Shown: positions 1 to 6,814 of the stretch, in pieces
Layout: each line of letters starts with the position of its first letter
Position numbering within the stretch: the first letter of the stretch is position 1
Source: Nocardia sp.
GTDB lineage: Bacteria; Actinomycetota; Actinomycetes; Mycobacteriales; Mycobacteriaceae
NCBI GenBank assembly: GCA_017354515.1
Contig: JAFMQT010000159.1
Location: 1 to 8,859, forward strand
Length of the DNA: 8,859 bases
Direction: 5' to 3'
Notes under the pieces: model-generated
The model's input: the letters and a program-made list of their open reading frames with translations, nothing else
Databases searched by the model: none
What the model was told of the DNA's origin: nothing
Translations under genes and position numbers: made by a program

Positions 1-66
1 TCGCTACGCCGCCTGTCATTTGTTCGCACGACACCGTCGACGCCTTCAAAGGCCCACGCTATTCAG

Positions 67-79
67 GGAGCTCCGCTCC
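67..79. repeat. short inverted repeat upstream of cas7
   Basis: GGAGC, a 3-base spacer, then GCTCC. The first eight bases, GGAGCTCC, are also a perfect palindrome. It lies about 90 bases before the cas7 start and is the first of three small symmetric elements in this leader. In GC-rich DNA such short repeats are common by chance, so a role is only a possibility. Confidence 0.3.
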
Positions 80-91
80 TGTAGTTCCACG

Positions 92-103
92 GTTCCCGGG
101 AAC
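92..103. promoter_or_regulatory. 12-bp perfect palindrome, candidate operator
   Basis: GTTCCCGGGAAC is a perfect 12-bp palindrome located 62 bases before the cas7 start codon. A symmetric site of this size in the leader of an operon is a plausible binding site for a dimeric repressor or activator. I recognise no named consensus, and no clear -35/-10 pair can be placed around it, so the regulatory role is inference from position and symmetry. Confidence 0.35.
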
Positions 104-118
104 TTCGATGAAATCGAA
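104..118. repeat. inverted repeat next to the palindrome
   Basis: TTCGAT, the spacer GAA, then ATCGAA form a perfect 6-base stem with a 3-base loop. It starts immediately after the 12-bp palindrome at 92-103. As RNA it could fold as a small hairpin in the 5' untranslated region; as DNA it could be a second half of a composite operator. No function is shown by the sequence alone. Confidence 0.35.
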
Positions 119-153
119 CGGGCCGGCGTGCGGCCGACTCGCTTCTGAGCTGT

Positions 154-159
154 GAAGGG
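154..159 (+). promoter_or_regulatory. ribosome binding site of cas7
   Basis: GAAGGG lies 6 bases before the ATG at 166, the usual spacing for a Shine-Dalgarno site. This supports ATG 166 as the first gene's start and makes the preceding 165 bases the operon leader or upstream intergenic DNA. Confidence 0.6.
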
Positions 160-165
160 TGTGAC

Positions 166-1380
166 ATGTCGACGGTCGAGTTGGATGACCTGCTTGCGGC
201 GGCTTCGGTGGGAGGTGCGAACTGTCTGACGTCGGTGACCGAACTCGAACCCGCGGCAGGGCGGCACGCCTCGGTCGCGCCGGCGAAGTTCGCCGCGAGG
301 AGTTCCGACAAGGGCGTATACGCCTACGAATCCCGCTACGACGACACCGGCCAGTCGAGTGATGTGGTGCTCATCGACAGTGCCCAGAGCCAGGCCAACC
401 GAGTCGAGGCGGCCCTCGCACTCGAAATCACCGAGGGGCATCCGATTCTGGGGCGCATGCCGCGGGTGGTCGTGAGTTATCCGGCAGACGGTGAGCCGGT
501 GGAGCTCTCAGATATCGAGTTGCCGCATCGCGCTTTCGACGGCCATGTGCGTGCGGGAACCGTTGGAGGCGAACCGGTCACGAAACTCGAGGCCTACCGG
601 AAGATCCGTGACGCGCAGCAGGGAAATGCGCGAGCGCTGTTCGACGCCAGCCCCGCCAGCATCGTTTTCGGCGCCTGGGATTCGTCACGGTCGGCCCGGC
701 AGGGAAGGTGGCGCAGGATCCTGACCGGCGAGATCATCGGCTTCTGCGAAAAACCCGGAGATGAGCCGGCATTGAAGGGCGGTGCCCGGGTCGACCCGAT
801 CGGGATGCGGATCGAATTGACCGGCCCGGACTTGAAGGCGTTGGCGGATCGGCAACGCACCGAACTCAGTAGGAAGACCTACGAGACGTTGACCAAGGCT
901 GCGGCGGCAGCCAGGGGTGACAAGCGGGTGCCGACTTCGGCAGCGGGGCTCGGTGGTATCCCGCCGAGCTTGGAGGCACTGGCAGGGGTGGCCTGCCGGA
1001 GGATCGTGCGCTCGCACGTATTGAGTTTCGCCGCGCTGCGGCAGGTCCGGTTCGGCGCGGGCGCCGAGGGGGATGCCGCGTGCCGGGCGCTGCTGGCCGC
1101 GATCGCACTGGCGGGGCTGGCGCGCTCGGATGCGGAGCTGGTCCTGCGGGCCAATTGCGATCTGGTGGAGGCCGGTCCGACCCGGGTGAGCCTGCTCGGG
1201 CGTGGCGGCCAGTCCACGAATTTCGACCCGCTGGACATTGCCGCGGCCGATGAATTGCTCGCAGCCGCCCTAGCCCATGCAGAGACTGCTGCCGACGTGG
1301 ATTGGCGGGGAGTGGCGCTGCGGGTCGACGGCGATCCCGCGATCGCGGCGGCCGCGGCCGATGACGAGCCTCAGGCATAG
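166..1380 (+). CDS. csb1: type I-G CRISPR-associated Cas7, Csb1 family
   Basis: This 404-residue protein is the backbone subunit of the type I-G interference complex. Several copies are expected to bind along the crRNA spacer and present it to target DNA in the cytoplasm. The Csb1 (GSU0053) family is recognised by three motifs: IDSAQSQANRVE at residues 70-81, ELPHRAFD at 118-125, and SPASIVFGAWDS at 162-173. Charged, basic stretches around residues 150-240 suit RNA binding. The C-terminal part (about 300-404) is alanine-rich and less recognisable; it could pack against neighbouring subunits. The start is ATG 166, preceded by a good ribosome binding site. It is the first gene of the operon, and its TAG stop shares its last base with a possible GTG start of csb2. 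The family assignment is firm from the motifs; the details of function are taken from the family. Confidence 0.95.
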   Translation: MSTVELDDLLAAASVGGANCLTSVTELEPAAGRHASVAPAKFAARSSDKGVYAYESRYDDTGQSSDVVLIDSAQSQANRVEAALALEITEGHPILGRMPRVVVSYPADGEPVELSDIELPHRAFDGHVRAGTVGGEPVTKLEAYRKIRDAQQGNARALFDASPASIVFGAWDSSRSARQGRWRRILTGEIIGFCEKPGDEPALKGGARVDPIGMRIELTGPDLKALADRQRTELSRKTYETLTKAAAAARGDKRVPTSAAGLGGIPPSLEALAGVACRRIVRSHVLSFAALRQVRFGAGAEGDAACRALLAAIALAGLARSDAELVLRANCDLVEAGPTRVSLLGRGGQSTNFDPLDIAAADELLAAALAHAETAADVDWRGVALRVDGDPAIAAAAADDEPQA

Positions 1381-1385
1381 TGACG

Positions 1386-2930
1386 ATGGCTCCATTTTCG
1401 ATCACGGCGCAGTTGCCGTTGGGTACCTATCGGGGACACCGTCCCGACCTGACCGCGGAACGCATTCCCTCTGTGGCGCGGCTACATTCGGCCCTGCTGG
1501 CGGCCGCCGGCTTCGGCCCGCGTGCCATCGAGTACGACGGGGAATGGCAGCCCTGCGATGTCGATGAGGTCGCCTTGCGGTGGCTGGAGGACAACCCCCC
1601 GACCGACGTGACGGTGCCGGCGATCAAAGTCAGCCGCAATGACGCGATCGCATACCGCGACGACGGCACCATAGGGGTGGCCAAGAAGTCGAAAACGATC
1701 AGGAAGCTGCCCAAACAGGACAGTGCCGTCGCGGTCGACGGCCCATTCGTGTGGACGTGGCGCGAGCCTCCACCGGAGCCGATCGCCGATGCCCTGCGCG
1801 AACTATGTCCGGACGTACCCTATTTGGGGTCCGCGGAATCCCCGGTCGTGCTCGAGGTGTCGGCAGCGATATCCGACCCGACACACGAATATGTCCCGGA
1901 CGCCGGCCTGTTCACTCGTGGCCCCGGCGAGCACGTCGATCTGCCGGTCCGAGGCCGCGTCGATGAGCTGGCCCGCGCACATTATGCGGAGCGAACCGGA
2001 AAGGTAGGTTCCGACCGGGCAGGGACCGACGAGCGGTCGACCAGTCCGGTCCCACCTCGATCGGCCGTGCGAACCGGACTGTATAGACCGAAAAACCGTC
2101 CAGCGGCTGATGTTCCATGGTCACAGGTGATGTTGGTGCCATTGGACGCACGTGTCCCCGAACAAGACCGGGTACGGGTGGCGAGAGCCGCCCACCAGGC
2201 GTTGATCAAGATTCTGGATCGTGACGCACCCCCGGTCCTGACCGGCATCTATCCGGATGGCCATAAGCGGCCTGCGAACCACGTCGCCTTGCATATTCTC
2301 GACCGCGAGCACCCGGTAGCACTACCAGGGGCGGCCGAATCCGCCCTGGCAGTATTGATTCCGTTCGATGTCACCGATGCCGATGTGGCCGAGATATCCC
2401 GGGCGGTCGGCACATTGCGAACCCTTTACAGCGGTCGCGGCAGAAAGCTGACCGTGCGCGGGTCCATCGAACTGCGTAACGGACACCTGTTCTGGGATGA
2501 GCCGGCCGCCGGAACGGTGCGGCTGTGGCGCACGAGCCCTCCGTCGATCCCGGATACTCGCGGCTATAGCGGATGGACATTCACACACGCGGCCTTGCTG
2601 TCCCTCGGCTTCGTCTGGCAGGGCACCGCGGCGCTCAGTACGCCGCCGGGCCGGGGCCGGATCAGGGATGAAAGGTTTGTCGAAGCCGTGAATCTGGCGG
2701 GAGTGGCCGTGCTGGATACCACTCCAATCCGTGGGACGCGTGTCGACAACTATGTGCACCGGGTCAATCCGCATGCGGTGGTGCGGCCCTATCACGCGCT
2801 GCTGCATCTGGGTGACCTGGGCGGTGCGCAAACAATTCAAGCCATCGGCCAGTGCCGCCACCTCGGCGGCGGACTACTGATTCCGGACGATCACACCGAG
2901 GGCGAAATCCTCGCCGTACCGGGGGAATAG
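1386..2930 (+). CDS. csb2: type I-G Csb2 (Cas5-Cas6-like fusion)
   Basis: This 514-residue protein matches the Csb2 (GSU0054) family by length, position after csb1 and N-terminal pattern: FSITAQLPLGTYRGH, a RAMP-type first strand followed by the G-x-Y-x-G segment. In type I-G systems Csb2 is thought to merge Cas5 (holding the crRNA 5' handle) with Cas6 (cutting pre-crRNA). A polar, proline- and arginine-rich stretch near residues 200-240 probably separates the two halves. The C-terminal half carries the best candidate catalytic histidines at 458, 463, 470 and 474, in a segment ending HALLHLGDLGG. No separate cas6 or cas5 is in the operon, which fits the fusion model. The start could be ATG 1386 or GTG 1380, which overlaps the csb1 stop; neither has a strong ribosome site, so translational coupling to csb1 is likely. 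I chose ATG because it places the first strand close to the N-terminus. Which histidine is catalytic cannot be read from sequence alone. Confidence 0.9.
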   Translation: MAPFSITAQLPLGTYRGHRPDLTAERIPSVARLHSALLAAAGFGPRAIEYDGEWQPCDVDEVALRWLEDNPPTDVTVPAIKVSRNDAIAYRDDGTIGVAKKSKTIRKLPKQDSAVAVDGPFVWTWREPPPEPIADALRELCPDVPYLGSAESPVVLEVSAAISDPTHEYVPDAGLFTRGPGEHVDLPVRGRVDELARAHYAERTGKVGSDRAGTDERSTSPVPPRSAVRTGLYRPKNRPAADVPWSQVMLVPLDARVPEQDRVRVARAAHQALIKILDRDAPPVLTGIYPDGHKRPANHVALHILDREHPVALPGAAESALAVLIPFDVTDADVAEISRAVGTLRTLYSGRGRKLTVRGSIELRNGHLFWDEPAAGTVRLWRTSPPSIPDTRGYSGWTFTHAALLSLGFVWQGTAALSTPPGRGRIRDERFVEAVNLAGVAVLDTTPIRGTRVDNYVHRVNPHAVVRPYHALLHLGDLGGAQTIQAIGQCRHLGGGLLIPDDHTEGEILAVPGE

Positions 2931-2935
2931 GAAGG
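2930..2935 (+). promoter_or_regulatory. ribosome binding site deciding the cas3 start
   Basis: GGAAGG begins at the last base of the csb2 stop codon. Two in-frame GTG codons follow, at 2937 and 2943. The first leaves one base after the site, too close for initiation; the second leaves seven bases, the usual distance. This favours GTG 2943 as the cas3 start. Confidence 0.6.
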
Positions 2936-2942
2936 CGTGCAG

Positions 2943-5825
2943 GTGAATACGCTGGAACGTGACGACTTCGGTGAGTTCTTCGCTGAATTGCATGATGGCG
3001 CACGACCATTCGCGTGGCAGTGGCGGCTGCTCGACGCGGTTATCGCCGGACACTGGCCCGATGCGCTCGTCGCGCCGACCGGGGCCGGGAAGACGTCGGT
3101 GATCGATGTCCACGTATTCGCTCTGGCCGCGGCACACACCGCCGGTACCCCCGTCCCCCGGCGACGATTGGCGATGGTCGTCGACCGGAGGGTGCTGGTC
3201 GACGACCAATATGACTACGCCACCCGGCTGGCCGACCGGCTCGAGTGCCCGGACCAGTCACAGATCCTGGCGGCCGTGGCCGACGCACTGTGGGAGGTGC
3301 AGGGCCCGTCGGGCCGCTCGTCCGCCGACGACGCTGATGCGGCTAGATCGCCGTTGCTCGTCGCACGACTGCGTGGAGGTGAGCCGCCATCAACCCGCTG
3401 GGCTGATCATCCGACCGCCGCGGCCGTGATCTGCGCGACCCCGGAAATGTGGGGAAGCCGGCTCCTCTTCCGCGGTTACGGCTCCTCCGCCAGGGCCTGG
3501 CCGAGAGAGGCCGGGCTGTTCGCCTTCGATACCGTCGCCGTGGTCGATGAAGCCCACCTTTCACGCCAACTCGTCCACACCGCGCGCCGGGTGAGCGAAC
3601 TGGCTGTCGTCGCCGATCAACCGTGGGAGGGTCCGCAGCCGCTACATGTAGTCGAGGCGACCGCCACCCCGGATACAGCGGGCGAAAACTGGCTCGGAGT
3701 CGATGGTGACGACCTGACTGACAACGCTGTACTCGCGGACCGGCTGCGGAAGCCGAAGCCGGTCACGGTCGTCGAATGCAAGGGATGGCCGACACATCAG
3801 GCCGACAGCCGCGTAACCGGTGAAATCGTAAGGTGCGTACTCGAATTAGTCGATGCGAGTAGCGCTGCCGCGGAATCCTCCGGCGACCTTGCGGCCCGCA
3901 CAATCGGTTGTTTCGTCAACTCGGTGGATCGCGCGGTGTCGGTTGCCGCCGCCTTACGCGACCTCAGCAGTCAGGGGCGGCCTCTGACCGTGGTGATGGT
4001 CTGCGGACAGGTTCGCCCGATCGACATCGACCTGCTCCGGAAACACCATGACGGAGTCCTGACTCCGAACGGAAATCGCAGCGTAGATGTCATCGTGTCA
4101 ACTCAGTCCCTCGAGGTCGGTGTCGATATCGACCTGGCCGGGATCGTGACCGAACTCGCCAGCGGATCGGCCTTGGCCCAGCGGGCGGGCCGAGTGAACC
4201 GGCGCGGGCTCAGGCCGGATGGCCCGGTCGTGGTGATCGGCCCCGATGGCCCCGTTCGCCCCGATACCTTCTCCGGGCCTTACGGGACCGAAGAGCTCAA
4301 TCAGGCTCGCGACTGGATTATCAGGCGTCACAACGACACCGACGGCCTCGCGCCATGGGCACTGCGTACCGATCCCCCACCATCGGCCCGTCCGCGCCGG
4401 ACGCTGTGGCAGCGACCCGAACTCGGACAGGTATGGCACTGGGCGCGCACCAGCGACGACCTGGCCGCTGACCCGGAACTCGACCTGTGGCTCTCTGATG
4501 ACCTGGAGCCCGAGACATCGGTCGGGATTGTCGTCCGTGATGACCTGCCGGACGACTCCGCAGCAATCGAACTCATATCCCTGCTGCCACCGCGACGACA
4601 CGAGACCTTTTCCGTCCCGCTGCGAACCGCCCGAAAGGCGCTGGTCGAGGCCCTCCGACGGGACGGTGACGATCAGACGCTCCGGCACACGGTCGTAGTA
4701 CGTGGTAGCGACGTGGTTCCGTTGGACTGGACAATACGCGACGGGGACCGGGAACCGCGACTGCGTCCCGGTGATGTGGTCGTGATCGATTCGGCGACCG
4801 CCCTTTTCACCCAGTCGAAACGGGACGGCTACGACACCCCGCCGGCGATCACGACCGATCCGGCGAAGGCTTTCCCTGCCAGAGACCGACTCGAGGCCAT
4901 TGCCGAGATCCGCGGCCCCAAGCCTGGCGAAGTGGTTCATCGCGTGCGACTGAATACCGAGTCGACTCGCGACCTGGCGGAATGGCTGCGGATGGAATCC
5001 CTTGTGCCCGGGACTCCGGAGGGGCACCGCGAAGTGGACGTTGCCTCCCTCGAGCGCGATGTCGTCGGCAAATGGCTCGATTCGCACGCCCGCCCCGGAA
5101 TGGAGCGCGCCGCAGCGGATCTGCTGCTCAGTGGAGAACACAAGGTAGACGTCATCGTGCTACGCGACGACGATACCCCGGCCCAGGTGCTGGTGATCGA
5201 TGGACGCCGGGCGGTCGCGGACGAATACGTCCGGCAGGAATGGAGTCCGAGTGCCCGGCGGGTGCTGTTGAGCGCGCATCAGAGAGCGGTGGCCGAACGG
5301 GTCACGGAACTATGCGAAATACTCAGCACGCCGGCAGAATTAACCGAAGTACTTCGGCTCGCTGCCGCCCACCACGATGACGGGAAGGCCGACAAGCGAT
5401 TCCAGATCCGGCTCGGCGCACGGGCGAGTGATCAACCGCTTGCGAAGAGCCGGGTAGCTCTCACTCCGGCCGCGTCCCAGCGACGTCGGGATCTCAGCGG
5501 CCTGCCATCGGGGTGGCGCCACGAACAGCGCTCGGTCGTAGACGCCTGGGAAACGATTCCCGACACAGTCGATCGTGACCTGGTCGCGCGGCTGATCGGA
5601 ACCTCGCACGGTCATGGACGGACCGGATTCCCGCACGTGGCCGGCGAACTGATGCCGGATGGTGCCGCCGCCCATGTTCGGGCCTGCGCCGAGGACCTGT
5701 TCGATCGCGGCCGTTGGGATCAACTCATCGAGGGCACTGACCTGCGCTACGGCGTCTGGGCATGCGCATATCTGGAAGCACTCGTGCGGGCCGCCGACGG
5801 CCGGATCTCAGCGGAGGGCAAATGA
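2943..5825 (+). CDS. cas3: CRISPR-associated helicase-nuclease Cas3, type I-G (C-terminal HD)
   Basis: This 960-residue protein unwinds and degrades the target DNA once the crRNA-guided complex has bound it. It is a superfamily 2 helicase with Walker A APTGAGKT (residues 44-51), the Cas3-typical VVDRRVLVDDQ (79-89), the DEAH box (202-205), ATAT motif III (239-242), STQSLEVGVDID (386-397) and motif VI QRAGRVNRRG (413-422). Residues of about 480-770 show no motif I can name and probably form an accessory domain. The HD nuclease is at the C-terminus: H779, HHDDGK (810-815), RHE with H860, and SHGHG with H889 and H891. This helicase-then-HD order is the reverse of classical Cas3 and is known from type I-G/I-U. 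All expected catalytic residues are present, so it looks active. The start is GTG 2943, six bases downstream of an alternative GTG at 2937. The stop overlaps the next start as ATGA. Identification is firm. Confidence 0.96.
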   Translation: MNTLERDDFGEFFAELHDGARPFAWQWRLLDAVIAGHWPDALVAPTGAGKTSVIDVHVFALAAAHTAGTPVPRRRLAMVVDRRVLVDDQYDYATRLADRLECPDQSQILAAVADALWEVQGPSGRSSADDADAARSPLLVARLRGGEPPSTRWADHPTAAAVICATPEMWGSRLLFRGYGSSARAWPREAGLFAFDTVAVVDEAHLSRQLVHTARRVSELAVVADQPWEGPQPLHVVEATATPDTAGENWLGVDGDDLTDNAVLADRLRKPKPVTVVECKGWPTHQADSRVTGEIVRCVLELVDASSAAAESSGDLAARTIGCFVNSVDRAVSVAAALRDLSSQGRPLTVVMVCGQVRPIDIDLLRKHHDGVLTPNGNRSVDVIVSTQSLEVGVDIDLAGIVTELASGSALAQRAGRVNRRGLRPDGPVVVIGPDGPVRPDTFSGPYGTEELNQARDWIIRRHNDTDGLAPWALRTDPPPSARPRRTLWQRPELGQVWHWARTSDDLAADPELDLWLSDDLEPETSVGIVVRDDLPDDSAAIELISLLPPRRHETFSVPLRTARKALVEALRRDGDDQTLRHTVVVRGSDVVPLDWTIRDGDREPRLRPGDVVVIDSATALFTQSKRDGYDTPPAITTDPAKAFPARDRLEAIAEIRGPKPGEVVHRVRLNTESTRDLAEWLRMESLVPGTPEGHREVDVASLERDVVGKWLDSHARPGMERAAADLLLSGEHKVDVIVLRDDDTPAQVLVIDGRRAVADEYVRQEWSPSARRVLLSAHQRAVAERVTELCEILSTPAELTEVLRLAAAHHDDGKADKRFQIRLGARASDQPLAKSRVALTPAASQRRRDLSGLPSGWRHEQRSVVDAWETIPDTVDRDLVARLIGTSHGHGRTGFPHVAGELMPDGAAAHVRACAEDLFDRGRWDQLIEGTDLRYGVWACAYLEALVRAADGRISAEGK

Positions 5826-6814
5826 ACACATTCGTCATGGCCGGCGCGGACCAGTCACTCCTGCTGCACCACATGGCCTTCTATGGCCTCGCCGACATCC
5901 TCGACACGAGCGGGATCGGTGACCTCGCCGTCGAATGGAACGGACCCCAACCTGTGCTGTCCGGCGAAAACCTCGACGACACGGTCGTAGAGGAGGCTGT
6001 CCGGACACATATCGAAGGACGAAAACCCTGGACACTAAACAGTTTCGGCACAGAACGCCGCGCAACGATGAGTCCGCGCCTCACCGTATTCAAAGCCGGA
6101 GAATGGGAGCCACACCAAAGGCGGCGCGAGGAGGTCCTCACCGAGCTCACCGACGGGCGCCTCTGGCCAGACCTGCGGTATCTGGCCGCGCTCGGTGAGC
6201 CCTCCTATTGGAGCTTCAACTTCCGAGGTGATCGCCTTCAGGACAATGGCGCCAGCCGCTTCGAAATGCAGCCCCGCAACCGCGGATCGGAATTCGTCGG
6301 CAACCGTCTGCGTCCCCTCACCGAGAAACTCCTGAGGAGAAGACCCGGAACCATAGCTTCTGGGCTGTCCGGGCAAACATTGATCGACGAGCTCGACGGC
6401 AAGCCCAACAGTGTCACCGCCACCGGATTAGCCATGCCCGGCCCGGCTGACAATGCGATCGTCTGGTGTGCGTTGTGGGGTATTGGTCAGTTCCCCGCGA
6501 CATACCGAATCCAAGGCGCCGCGCTGACCAGCGGGTATATCGGCCGCAACAGACACGAGTGGTTCTGTGTCCCGGTCTGGACCGGTCGCTGGCGGCCGGC
6601 GCGGCTGCGGTCGATCCTGGCCTCGAGCCAGCTGCGCACCGCCGCGGCGACCGGTCTGGCCGATTTCTCCGACGACGCCGATCAGGAGATGCGCGCCGGG
6701 AGCTGGTTGCGGTCGCGCGGGGTGATCGGAGTGCTGCGTTTCCCCATCGCACGCTTCGGCAGTGACAACGCTCCCGAACGCAGAGCCCTACGCGCGGAGG
6801 CGATTCCGTTATGA
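5822..6814 (+). CDS. csb3: Csb3-like type I-G protein, possible compact large subunit
   Basis: This 330-residue protein starts at ATG 5822, which overlaps the cas3 stop as ATGA and follows GGAGGG at 5813-5818. It sits between cas3 and cas4-cas1, where actinobacterial type I-G/I-U loci (for example in bifidobacteria) carry csb3. It has no enzyme motif, signal peptide or membrane segment that I can see. Notable segments are the N-terminal AGADQSLLLHHMAFYGLADI, a polar patch FEMQPRNRGSEFVG (147-160) suited to nucleic-acid contact, and VWCALWGIGQF (214-224), an aromatic segment probably in the core. The C-terminal third is arginine-rich. At 330 residues it is much shorter than Csx17, the larger Cas8-like subunit of other I-G systems. 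By position it may take over part of the Cas8 role (PAM recognition, Cas3 recruitment); that is inference. The Csb3 name rests on context, size and general resemblance, not on a decisive motif. Confidence 0.68.
   Translation: MNTFVMAGADQSLLLHHMAFYGLADILDTSGIGDLAVEWNGPQPVLSGENLDDTVVEEAVRTHIEGRKPWTLNSFGTERRATMSPRLTVFKAGEWEPHQRRREEVLTELTDGRLWPDLRYLAALGEPSYWSFNFRGDRLQDNGASRFEMQPRNRGSEFVGNRLRPLTEKLLRRRPGTIASGLSGQTLIDELDGKPNSVTATGLAMPGPADNAIVWCALWGIGQFPATYRIQGAALTSGYIGRNRHEWFCVPVWTGRWRPARLRSILASSQLRTAAATGLADFSDDADQEMRAGSWLRSRGVIGVLRFPIARFGSDNAPERRALRAEAIPL

Noticed and set aside
1..148. Possible tail of an upstream gene (frames open to stops at 82-84, 146-148 and 153-155)
   Set aside because: All three plus-strand frames stay open for a good stretch, as GC-rich DNA often does, and none of the translations is recognisable, so no partial gene is called.
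866..1405. 179-codon minus-strand frame opposite csb1
   Set aside because: Shadow frame rich in Arg and Pro, spanning the csb1/csb2 junction; no ribosome site or motif supports it.
2322..2861. 179-codon minus-strand frame opposite csb2
   Set aside because: Shadow of csb2; arginine/proline-rich low-information composition with no family resemblance.
4098..5141. 347-codon open frame on the minus strand inside cas3
   Set aside because: It lies entirely opposite a gene whose motifs are intact. Long antisense frames are expected in GC-rich DNA, and the translation shows no recognisable domain.
5762..5821. Upstream in-frame ATG that would extend the Csb3-like protein by 20 residues
   Set aside because: It lies inside the cas3 HD end without a ribosome site, while ATG 5822 has GGAGGG upstream and an ATGA overlap like its neighbours.
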